Shown in pieces: positions 1 to 5,760 of a DNA stretch of 5,760 bases. The notes under the pieces are model-generated. The model was not told the DNA's origin, searched no databases, and saw nothing but the letters and a program-made list of their open reading frames with translations. Each line of letters begins with the position of its first letter. Position 1 is the stretch's first letter. Location: contig PNLG01000219.1 of assembly GCA_013822915.1 (NCBI GenBank), positions 1 through 5,760 on the forward strand, in the 5' to 3' direction. The translations under genes were made by a program, and so were the position numbers. Source of the stretch: Sphingomonas sp. (GTDB lineage Bacteria; Pseudomonadota; Alphaproteobacteria; Sphingomonadales; Sphingomonadaceae).

Positions 1-1171
1 CGTTACCATTGTCGCGCGGGCAATGGGGGTGCCTGTGCTGGGGCGGGTGCGCGACGTGCGGCGATTGATCGGCGAAGGGGATCTGCTGTTGCTCGATGTG
101 ACAGCGGGCACTGTCTTTGCGCGGCCCACATCGGCGATCGAGGAGGGGTTTGAGGCCAAGCTGCTGCTGAGCCAAAAGCGCCGTGCATCGTTTGTCGCGC
201 TGCGCGATCAGCCGCCAGTGACGCGCGATGGCAAGCGGATCACGCTGATGGTCAATGCGGGCCTGCGCGATGATGTGGCCGCACTCGATCTGACCGGGGC
301 GGACGGGATCGGGCTGTTCCGTACCGAATTTCAGTTCCTGGTCTCCGCCACCCTGCCGCAGCGTGAGCGGCAGCAGCGGCTCTACCGCGATGTGCTGGAG
401 GCGGCGGGCACGCGACCCGTTATCTTCCGCACGGTCGATATCGGCGGGGATAAGGTGCTCCCCTATCTGCGCGACGATAGCGGGGCGGAAGAGAATCCGG
501 CGATGGGCTGGCGCGCGCTTCGGCTCGCGCTGGAGCGGGGCGGGCTGATGAAGGCGCAGGCGCGGGCGTTGATCGAGGCCGCAGCGGGGCGGACGCTTAA
601 TGTGATGTTCCCGATGGTGTCGGAACCCTGGGAATTTGATGAGGCGCGCGCGCTGTTTGAGGCGCAGCGAGCCTGGCTTGCGGATCGGGGGCGCAAACTG
701 CCGCTTGAGATACGCTATGGCGCGATGCTTGAAGTGCCAGCCCTTGCCGAAATGCTCGACGTGATGCTGCCCCGGCTCGATTTCCTGTCGGTTGGCACCA
801 ATGACCTTACGCAGTTCCTGTTCGCCGCCGACCGCGCCAATCCCAAGCTGGCCGAGCGCTATGACTGGCTCAGCCCGGCGATTTTGCGGTTTCTCCACCG
901 GCTGGTCGGCCCGGCACGCGAACACGGCGTCGATCTGGGCGTGTGCGGCGAAATGGGTGGCCGCACGCTGGAGGCGATGGCGCTGATCGGGTTGGGGATT
1001 GAGCGGCTGTCGATTACGCCGGCCGCGGTTGGCCCGGTCAAGGCGATGATCCGCTCGCTCGACCATGCGGCGGTTACCCAAGCCTTGCCCGGGATGATAG
1101 CCAATCCGCCGCGTGACCTGCGCAACGTGCTCGCCGAATGGGCACGCTGCCATGACGTCGAGTTGAGTTGA
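1..1171 (+). CDS. ptsP: PtsP, phosphoenolpyruvate-protein phosphotransferase (enzyme I Ntr), 3' part
   Basis: Enzyme I of the nitrogen PTS takes phosphate from PEP onto a histidine and passes it to NPr, which feeds EIIA-Ntr; it is cytoplasmic and regulatory. The reading frame is open from base 2, so the gene starts upstream; 389 codons are visible. The first residues, VTIVARAMGVPVLG, match the segment just after the phospho-histidine of the swivelling domain. The rest is the PEP-binding TIM barrel: GIGLFRTEF (Arg codon 320-322), RTVDIGGDK (Arg 428-430), MLEVPALAE (Glu 731-733), SVGTNDLTQF (Asp 803-805) and VCGEMGG (Cys 944-946). By recalled E. coli EI numbering these are R296, R332, E431, D455 and C502; spacing agrees exactly for the first two and within two residues for the others, so the catalytic domain looks intact. 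An N-terminal GAF domain, which separates PtsP from sugar-PTS enzyme I, would lie outside the window. The Ntr assignment therefore rests on resemblance and context; plain PtsI is the alternative. Confidence 0.93.
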   Translation, partial: VTIVARAMGVPVLGRVRDVRRLIGEGDLLLLDVTAGTVFARPTSAIEEGFEAKLLLSQKRRASFVALRDQPPVTRDGKRITLMVNAGLRDDVAALDLTGADGIGLFRTEFQFLVSATLPQRERQQRLYRDVLEAAGTRPVIFRTVDIGGDKVLPYLRDDSGAEENPAMGWRALRLALERGGLMKAQARALIEAAAGRTLNVMFPMVSEPWEFDEARALFEAQRAWLADRGRKLPLEIRYGAMLEVPALAEMLDVMLPRLDFLSVGTNDLTQFLFAADRANPKLAERYDWLSPAILRFLHRLVGPAREHGVDLGVCGEMGGRTLEAMALIGLGIERLSITPAAVGPVKAMIRSLDHAAVTQALPGMIANPPRDLRNVLAEWARCHDVELS

Positions 1172-1243
1172 TCGGAATCCCGGAATTCTGCGCACTTCGC
1201 GTTGACAGCGGCGTTATGCTTTGGAAGAAGCCGGGCGCAGGCC

Positions 1244-1249
1244 AGGGGA
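1244..1249 (+). promoter_or_regulatory. Shine-Dalgarno of the rodZ-like gene
   Basis: AGGGGA lies 7 bases before the ATG at 1257. This decides the start in favour of that ATG over the in-frame TTG at 1221, which would add 12 residues and has no comparable site at the right distance. Confidence 0.7.
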
Positions 1250-1256
1250 TGATGAT

Positions 1257-2243
1257 ATGACGGATGCCAAGCTGCCCGACGGCGGTGCCGAGGATCACGC
1301 GTCTTTGTTCCCCAAAACCGCTGGCGAGCGCCTGCACGACGCGCGCGAGTCCCTGGGGCTGTCGCTCGCCGAAATTGCCGAACGCACGCGTGTGCCGATC
1401 CGCCATCTGGAGGGGATTGAAAAGTCAGACTTTTCGAGCCTGCCTTCGCCGACTTATGCGGTCGGCTTTGCCAAGGCCTATGCGCGTGCCGTTGGCCTTG
1501 ACGAGGCGATGATCGGGCGCGAAATTCGCGGCACCGGCCCGGTTGCCCGCCCCGCGCCCCAGTATCAGCCGCTTGAGCCCAATGATCCCAAGCGGTTGCC
1601 GCCGCGCGGCTTGGCGATGGTTGGCGCGGCTGTCGCGCTCCTCGCGATCATCGGCCTGATACTGATCTATGGCGTTGGGCTGTTCGATGGCGGCGATGCG
1701 GCACCCGAACTGGCGGTGGAGCAAGCCGCGCCGGTGCGCCAGGCAACGGCACCTGCACCCGTGACGGCGCCGCAAGTCGTGCTGAGCGCGACCGACGTTG
1801 TGTGGCTGCGCATTTACACCGCCGACAAGACGCTGTTCGAGTCCGAAATGCAGCCGGGGGACCGGTATGAAGTGCCGCCCGATGCAGTGCGCCCGATGAT
1901 TAACATCGGCCGTCCCGACAAACTGACCGTGACTGTCAATGGCGCCGCCGTCGCGCCGCTGGGCACGGGCGACCGGGCGATCAAGGATGTGGAAGTAAGT
2001 GCGGCGGCGCTGCTCGCGCGCGGCGCTGCGCTGGCCGGTGCCACAGGTGCTGCAGGGGGGGGCGACCAGCCAGCGAGCGCTGCGCCAACGGTGGAGCGGC
2101 GCCCCGCGCGTCGTGAAGGCGCTGCACCGCGCCGCGCAGCACCACCCCGCAGCGCTTCGCTGAGCGATGCCGAGTTGACGCGGCGCGCCAATGCAGCCGC
2201 TGCTGCCTCCACGCCACCCTCGGGCGATCCCCCGGCACCATAA
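1257..2243 (+). CDS. rodZ: RodZ-like protein: HTH domain, one membrane span, periplasmic DUF4115 domain
   Basis: RodZ proteins anchor the MreB cytoskeleton to the inner membrane and help keep rod shape. From the ATG at 1257 the protein has 328 residues. Residues about 22-90 form an HTH_25-type fold (GERLHDARESLGLSLAEIAE, then a helix with SPTYAVGFAKAYARAVGLD), the MreB-binding face in known RodZ. Residues 91-118 are a Pro-rich basic linker. Residues about 119-143 are one hydrophobic membrane span. Residues about 174-255 match the periplasmic DUF4115 domain (ATDVVWLRIYTADKTLFE, then MINIGRPDKLTVTVNG). The last ~73 residues are low-complexity Ala/Pro/Gly with clustered arginines (RRPARREG, APRRAAPP). 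The start is set by AGGGGA seven bases upstream. It lies 85 bases after ptsP and 66 before cpoB. Domain order is clear. Binding to MreB is inferred from the family; a divergent HTH membrane regulator of the same architecture cannot be excluded. Confidence 0.85.
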   Translation: MTDAKLPDGGAEDHASLFPKTAGERLHDARESLGLSLAEIAERTRVPIRHLEGIEKSDFSSLPSPTYAVGFAKAYARAVGLDEAMIGREIRGTGPVARPAPQYQPLEPNDPKRLPPRGLAMVGAAVALLAIIGLILIYGVGLFDGGDAAPELAVEQAAPVRQATAPAPVTAPQVVLSATDVVWLRIYTADKTLFESEMQPGDRYEVPPDAVRPMINIGRPDKLTVTVNGAAVAPLGTGDRAIKDVEVSAAALLARGAALAGATGAAGGGDQPASAAPTVERRPARREGAAPRRAAPPRSASLSDAELTRRANAAAAASTPPSGDPPAP

Positions 2244-2309
2244 GGCTGGCGGAGAGCGAGCGCTGTCCGCTATAGGATGGTTAAGCGACGCAACCGGCGA
2301 GTGACAGAA

Positions 2310-3287
2310 ATGGCGATGCGCAAGACTTTGTTGAAACTGATCCTGCTAAGCGGGATTGCCTGCACCAGCGTACCCGCGCTGGCGCAAAGCGCGATTGAGG
2401 GGCGCGTGGACCGGTTGGAGCGCGAGATGCGCGCGGTTCAGCGCAAGGTGTTTCCGGGTGGCAACGGCCAATATTTTCCGCCCGATATCACGCCCGCCGA
2501 CCCCAAGGTGCAATCACCCGGCGTCCCCGCGACCAGCGCAATCAGCGATTTGTCGGCACGGGTCAGCGCGGTGGAATCGCAATTGACGGCGCTCACCGGC
2601 CAGTCGGAACAGCATCAGTATAAGCTTCAACAGCTTGAAGAGGCGTTCAACGCCTATAAGCGGACTACCGATGCCCGGTTGAAGGCGCTGGAGGACGCAG
2701 CGGCTTCGACCACCGCGCCGGTCGCCGCGGTTCCTGCGCCGGGACCGGCAGTCGGCGCAGGCGGCGCGACACCGCGCGTGAGTGCGGCGCTTTCCCGGCC
2801 CGCGACCGCAACCCCGTCGCCCGCTGCAAAGCCCGCCCCCGTCGATCCCGAGCGCGCCGAGCGGATTGCCGCGATTGAAAAGCCCGCGACGGCCGATCCG
2901 GCCGATGACCTTTACGTCTATGGCTTTCGATTGTGGCAGGCGAAACTCTATCCCGAGGCCGAGGCACCGTTGAAACAGGTCGTCGCCAAATATCCAACGC
3001 ATCGGCGCGCGAGCTGGGCGCAGAATTTGCTTGGCCGCAGCTATCTCGATCAGGGCAAGCCGAGCCTCGCCAGCCATGCCTTTTACGACAATTACAAGAA
3101 TTTTCCCGATGGCGAGCGCGCGCCTGACAGCCTGTTCTACCTCGCGTCCGCGCTGAAACGGCTGGGTAAAACATCGACTGATGTGTGCAAGGTCTATGAC
3201 GAATTGCTCGACGTTTATGGCACCCGCATCAGCGCGACGATGAAGGCTGATGTCGCCCGCAACCGCGCGACCGAAAAGTGCAAATGA
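2310..3287 (+). CDS. cpoB: CpoB/YbgF-like periplasmic cell-division coordinator
   Basis: CpoB works in the periplasm with TolA and PBP1B, linking septal peptidoglycan synthesis to outer-membrane constriction. With the ATG at 2310 the protein has 325 residues. Residues 1-25 look like a Sec signal peptide: MAMRKTLLK, a hydrophobic core, and VPALA before Gln26. Residues about 28-47 (IEGRVDRLEREMRAVQRKVF) and 78-131 (ISDLSARVSAVESQL, YKLQQLEEAF, DARLKALEDA) are heptad-like coiled coils, the trimerising type in this family. Residues about 132-180 are a Pro/Ala-rich linker. Residues about 197-325 are TPR-like (LYVYGFRLWQAKLYPEAEAP, NLLGRSYLDQGKPSLASHAF, APDSLFYLASALKRLGKTS). An in-frame ATG at 2277 would prepend MVKRRNRRVTE and lacks a well-placed ribosome site; 2316 is also possible. 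Cys293 and Cys324 could pair in the oxidising periplasm. The gene ends one base before tilS, so the two are probably co-transcribed. The family call is strong; the exact start is less sure. Confidence 0.9.
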   Translation: MAMRKTLLKLILLSGIACTSVPALAQSAIEGRVDRLEREMRAVQRKVFPGGNGQYFPPDITPADPKVQSPGVPATSAISDLSARVSAVESQLTALTGQSEQHQYKLQQLEEAFNAYKRTTDARLKALEDAAASTTAPVAAVPAPGPAVGAGGATPRVSAALSRPATATPSPAAKPAPVDPERAERIAAIEKPATADPADDLYVYGFRLWQAKLYPEAEAPLKQVVAKYPTHRRASWAQNLLGRSYLDQGKPSLASHAFYDNYKNFPDGERAPDSLFYLASALKRLGKTSTDVCKVYDELLDVYGTRISATMKADVARNRATEKCK

Positions 3288-3288
3288 G

Positions 3289-4293
3289 ATGACGGCGATG
3301 GCGGAGGCGCTTGTCACGCGCTTCCGTGAAAGTGTCGCGGGGGTGGCCGGGCCGCTGGGTGCGCGGCGGCTGGCGCTGGCGGTGTCGGGCGGGCCGGACA
3401 GCATGGCGATGTTGGCGCTCGCGGCGGCGGCCTATCCAGGGCAGGTTGTGGCGGCCACGGTCGACCACCGGCTGCGCGCGGCGAGCGCGGACGAGGCGGC
3501 GATGGTCGCGAGTTGGTGCGCCGGCACAGGCGTGCCGCATGCAACGCTGGTGGTGGACCAGCTCCGCGACCCGCGCGACAATCTGCATGATTGGGCACGG
3601 CGCCAGCGCTATCGGCTGCTTGAACATTGGGCGATTGAGGCGGGCGGGCATTTGCTCGCGACCGCGCACCACGCCGATGATCAGGCGGAGACGTTCCTGA
3701 TGCGGGCGGCGCGCGGATCGGGGGTCGCGGGGCTGGCGGGCATTCGCGCGCGGCAGCAGCTGGGCGAGGGCGGGGTTGACCTCATCCGCCCGCTGCTCGG
3801 GTGGCGGCGGCATGAGTTATTCTTGGTCGCGGTCGATCACGCCATCCCCTTCGTCGATGATCCAAGCAATGCCGACGGCCGGTTCGACCGCACGCAGTTT
3901 CGCGGGCTGCTGGCCACGACACCGCTGCTCGACTCCGCGCAGATCGCGCGTGCGGCCGATCATGTCGCCGAAGCCGAAGCCGCGCTGCGCGCGATGGAGC
4001 GTTGGCTATGGACGACTCGCAAGCTGGTGCCAGTCGGCGTCGATGAGCCAGACCTGCAAATCTGGCTCGACCTCGCCGATCTGCCGCGTGAGCTCAAGCG
4101 GCGGCTGGCGCGCGCGGCGATCAGCGATGTCCGCCTCATCAACGGCATCACGCGCCCGGCCTTCACCGATGCGACCAATATCGAGCCGCTGCTGGACGCG
4201 CTGGAGCAGCAAAAATCCGCCACGCAAGCCGGGGTGATGGCAACGCCCAAGGGCAATATCTGGCGGTTTGTCGAGGCCCCGCCGCGTCGATGA
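3289..4293 (+). CDS. tilS: TilS, tRNA(Ile)-lysidine synthetase
   Basis: TilS uses ATP and lysine to turn C34 of the CAU-anticodon tRNA(Ile) into lysidine, so that the tRNA is charged with isoleucine and reads AUA; it is normally essential. From the ATG at 3289 the protein has 334 residues. The N-type ATP-pyrophosphatase P-loop SGGPDS is at residues 33-38. VDHRLRAAS (58-66), DNLHDWARRQRY (97-108), TAHHADDQAETFLMR (125-139, the family's most recognisable block), IRPLLGWRR (166-174) and FVDDPSNAD (188-196) follow in the family order. The usual RNxIR-type element appears as RTQFR (201-205). The ~125 residues after that are enough for one helical domain and a short end (ATQAGVMATPKGNIW), so the protein is shorter than E. 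coli TilS (about 430), lacking much of its C-terminal region. The start one base after the cpoB stop suggests translational coupling. Starts at 3250 (overlapping cpoB) and 3298 are in frame and possible. Confidence 0.96.
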   Translation: MTAMAEALVTRFRESVAGVAGPLGARRLALAVSGGPDSMAMLALAAAAYPGQVVAATVDHRLRAASADEAAMVASWCAGTGVPHATLVVDQLRDPRDNLHDWARRQRYRLLEHWAIEAGGHLLATAHHADDQAETFLMRAARGSGVAGLAGIRARQQLGEGGVDLIRPLLGWRRHELFLVAVDHAIPFVDDPSNADGRFDRTQFRGLLATTPLLDSAQIARAADHVAEAEAALRAMERWLWTTRKLVPVGVDEPDLQIWLDLADLPRELKRRLARAAISDVRLINGITRPAFTDATNIEPLLDALEQQKSATQAGVMATPKGNIWRFVEAPPRR

Positions 4294-4324
4294 CACTGAT
4301 GGGCTTAATCGCGCAACTTGTTCC

Positions 4325-4355
4325 ATTGCCATTAACCTCGGCACGCTTATCTTAG
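4325..4355 (+). promoter_or_regulatory. Candidate ftsH promoter, resembling an alphaproteobacterial RpoH (heat-shock) promoter
   Basis: In the 85-base gap before ftsH, ATTG (4325-4328) is followed after 17 bases by CTTATCTTAG (4346-4355). The pattern I recall for alphaproteobacterial heat-shock promoters is CTTG, 17-18 bases, CYTATNTNNG; the downstream block fits at every fixed position and the upstream block misses one base (A for C). The same stretch can also be read as a housekeeping promoter, TTGCCA (4326-4331), 16 bases, TATCTT (4348-4353). A start near 4360 would give a leader of about 19 bases that still contains the Shine-Dalgarno. That a promoter lies here is fairly likely; which sigma factor uses it is inference. 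Confidence 0.5.
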
Positions 4356-4363
4356 AGGCTGCG

Positions 4364-4370
4364 AAAGGTG
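4364..4370 (+). promoter_or_regulatory. Shine-Dalgarno of ftsH
   Basis: AAAGGTG sits 8 bases before the ATG at 4379 and supports that start. The next in-frame ATG, residue 16, has no such site and would remove the segment before the first membrane span. Confidence 0.7.
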
Positions 4371-4378
4371 CCCGTTAG

Positions 4379-5760
4379 ATGAATGATAATGACAAGCAGC
4401 CCGATGGTGGCGGCAATCCGTGGATGAAGAGCCTGATGGTGTGGGTGGCGATCCTGGTCGCGATCGCGCTGTTTGTGACCGTGATCGAAGGCGGCAGCCG
4501 CACGGCGACGCCCACCGGGTCGCTGTCCTATTCCACTTTCCTCGCCAAAGTGCAGGAAGGGTCGGTGCGCGATGTCAATATATCGGGCAATATCGTGTCG
4601 GGCACGCTGACCAATGGCGACAAGTTCCGCACCTATACCCCCGCTGATCCGGCGCTGACCGACCGGCTGCTCGCCAAGAATGTCGCGATCAACGCGATGC
4701 CTGAGGAAGGGCCGAGCATCTGGCAGGTATTGCTGGTGCAATCGCTGCCATTCCTGCTGTTCCTGGGGATTGCGTTTTTCGTGCTGCGCCAGATGCAGAA
4801 GAATTCGGGTTCGGGCGCAATGGGTTTTGGCAAGTCGCGCGCGCGTTTGCTGACCCAAAAAGAGGGGCGGGTGACGTTTGATGACGTCGCCGGCATCGAC
4901 GAGGCGCGGGAGGAATTGCAGGAAATCGTCGAATTCCTGAAAGACCCGACCAAATTTGCGCGGCTCGGCGGCAAAATCCCCAAGGGTGCGCTGCTGATCG
5001 GGTCGCCCGGCACCGGCAAGACGTTGCTCGCCCGCGCGATTGCGGGGGAGGCGGGCGTGCCCTTCTTCACCATTTCGGGGTCGGACTTTGTCGAAATGTT
5101 CGTCGGCGTGGGCGCGAGCCGAGTGCGCGACATGTTCGAACAAGCGAAGAAAAGCGCGCCGTGCATTGTCTTCATCGACGAAATCGACGCGGTCGGTCGC
5201 CATCGCGGCTCGGGCCTGGGCAATTCCAACGATGAGCGCGAACAGACGCTCAACCAGCTGCTCGTTGAAATGGACGGGTTTGAGGCGAATGAGGGGATCA
5301 TCATCATCGCGGCGACCAACCGCCCTGATGTGCTCGACCCCGCGTTGCTGCGCCCCGGCCGCTTTGACCGTCAGGTGACGGTGCCGCGCCCCGACATTGA
5401 GGGGCGCGTCAAGATCATCGAAGTGCATATGAAAAAAGTGCCGCTGGCACCCGATGTCGATCCGCGCGTGATTGCACGCGGGACGCCCGGATTTTCGGGG
5501 GCTGACCTTGCTAATCTGGTGAACGAGGCGGCATTGCTGGCGGCGCGGCGGGGCAAGCGGCTGGTCGCGGCGCGCGAATTTGATGACGCGCGCGACAAGG
5601 TGCTGATGGGTGCCGAACGCCGCAGCATGGTGATGACCGATGATGAAAAGCGGATGACCGCCTATCACGAAGCGGGTCATGCGCTGGTCTTTGCCTATGA
5701 ACCCACCGCCGATCCGATCCACAAGGCGACGATCATCCCGCGCGGCTTTGCGCTGGGCAT
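4379..5760 (+). CDS. ftsH: FtsH, ATP-dependent membrane zinc metalloprotease, 5' part
   Basis: FtsH is a hexameric inner-membrane AAA+ protease that removes damaged membrane proteins and regulated substrates (in E. coli the heat-shock sigma factor and LpxC). The frame runs from the ATG at 4379 through the window edge, showing 460 codons of a usual ~640. Residues about 19-36 and 118-138 are the two membrane spans enclosing a periplasmic domain of about 80 residues. The AAA domain begins near VTFDDVAGIDEA (165-176). Walker A is GSPGTGKT (208-215), with Ser209 where the usual motif has Pro. Next come the pore motif MFVGVG, Walker B IVFIDEID (263-270), the second region of homology AATNRPD, and ALLRPGRFDRQ with arginine fingers R328 and R331. 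The zinc site HEAGH is at 430-434; the third zinc ligand lies beyond the window. The distance from R328 to the first zinc His (102) equals that in E. coli as I recall it (R312, H414). The gene follows tilS by 85 bases and appears to have its own promoter. Confidence 0.98.
   Translation, partial: MNDNDKQPDGGGNPWMKSLMVWVAILVAIALFVTVIEGGSRTATPTGSLSYSTFLAKVQEGSVRDVNISGNIVSGTLTNGDKFRTYTPADPALTDRLLAKNVAINAMPEEGPSIWQVLLVQSLPFLLFLGIAFFVLRQMQKNSGSGAMGFGKSRARLLTQKEGRVTFDDVAGIDEAREELQEIVEFLKDPTKFARLGGKIPKGALLIGSPGTGKTLLARAIAGEAGVPFFTISGSDFVEMFVGVGASRVRDMFEQAKKSAPCIVFIDEIDAVGRHRGSGLGNSNDEREQTLNQLLVEMDGFEANEGIIIIAATNRPDVLDPALLRPGRFDRQVTVPRPDIEGRVKIIEVHMKKVPLAPDVDPRVIARGTPGFSGADLANLVNEAALLAARRGKRLVAAREFDDARDKVLMGAERRSMVMTDDEKRMTAYHEAGHALVFAYEPTADPIHKATIIPRGFALG

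Noticed and set aside
1202..1220. TTGACA (1202-1207) and TATGCT (1215-1220) before rodZ as a promoter
   Set aside because: TTGACA is a perfect -35 box, but only 7 bases separate it from TATGCT, and nothing resembling a -10 box lies 16-18 bases downstream. A promoter for rodZ may exist, but I cannot point to it.
1172..1256. CGGAATCCCGGAATTC after ptsP as a terminator
   Set aside because: It is a short direct repeat of CGGAAT with no stable hairpin and no T run. I see no convincing terminator in any of the three gaps.
2271..2276. TATAGG before cpoB as a -10 box
   Set aside because: No good -35 box lies 16-18 bases upstream. If real it would put the transcript start after the ATG at 2277 and favour the start at 2310, but the evidence is too thin to list.
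2349..2363. Cys18 in the CpoB signal peptide as a lipoprotein attachment site
   Set aside because: The residues before it are Gly-Ile-Ala; the lipobox needs Leu or a similar residue at -3, and a good ALA signal peptidase I site follows at residues 23-25.
2514..3404. Open frame of 296 codons on the - strand across cpoB and tilS
   Set aside because: It spans two convincing + strand genes, has no recognisable domain and fits an antisense shadow.
4352..5722. Long open frame of 456 codons on the - strand opposite ftsH
   Set aside because: It lies antisense to a clear ftsH, its translation is rich in His, Arg and Gln with no family motif, and such frames arise by codon bias in GC-rich genes.

Overview
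The window reads as an ordinary chromosomal housekeeping segment from a GC-rich alphaproteobacterium, most likely a sphingomonad. That placement is inferred from base composition, from the protein styles and from the cpoB-tilS-ftsH order; I could not run a search. All genes lie on the + strand and are tightly packed. No gene-free stretch exceeds about 90 bases, and I see no RNA genes, mobile elements, CRISPR arrays or repeats of note.

Layout: (1) bases 1-1171 hold the 3' two-thirds of ptsP (enzyme I of the nitrogen phosphotransferase system); the window opens just after the expected catalytic histidine codon. (2) Bases 1257-2243 encode a RodZ-like membrane protein with a cytoplasmic helix-turn-helix, one membrane span and a periplasmic DUF4115-type domain. 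(3) Bases 2310-3287 encode a secreted CpoB/YbgF-like protein with coiled coils, a Pro/Ala linker and a TPR-like C-terminal domain. (4) Bases 3289-4293 encode TilS, tRNA(Ile)-lysidine synthetase, one base after cpoB ends. (5) Bases 4379 to the window edge hold the first 460 codons of ftsH, which remains open at the 3' end.

How they fit together: RodZ (cell shape, MreB anchoring) and CpoB (coordination of peptidoglycan synthesis with outer-membrane constriction) are both envelope proteins. TilS is needed to decode AUA codons. FtsH is a membrane quality-control protease. PtsP feeds a regulatory phosphorelay linked to nitrogen and carbon status. cpoB and tilS are almost certainly co-transcribed. 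ftsH has its own Shine-Dalgarno and, upstream, a sequence that fits the alphaproteobacterial heat-shock (RpoH) promoter pattern well; this is the most interesting regulatory signal here.

I did not find a novel system. The points worth checking are the heat-shock-type ftsH promoter, a Pro-to-Ser change in the FtsH Walker A motif, cpoB lying beside rodZ rather than directly after tol-pal genes, and some start-codon choices.
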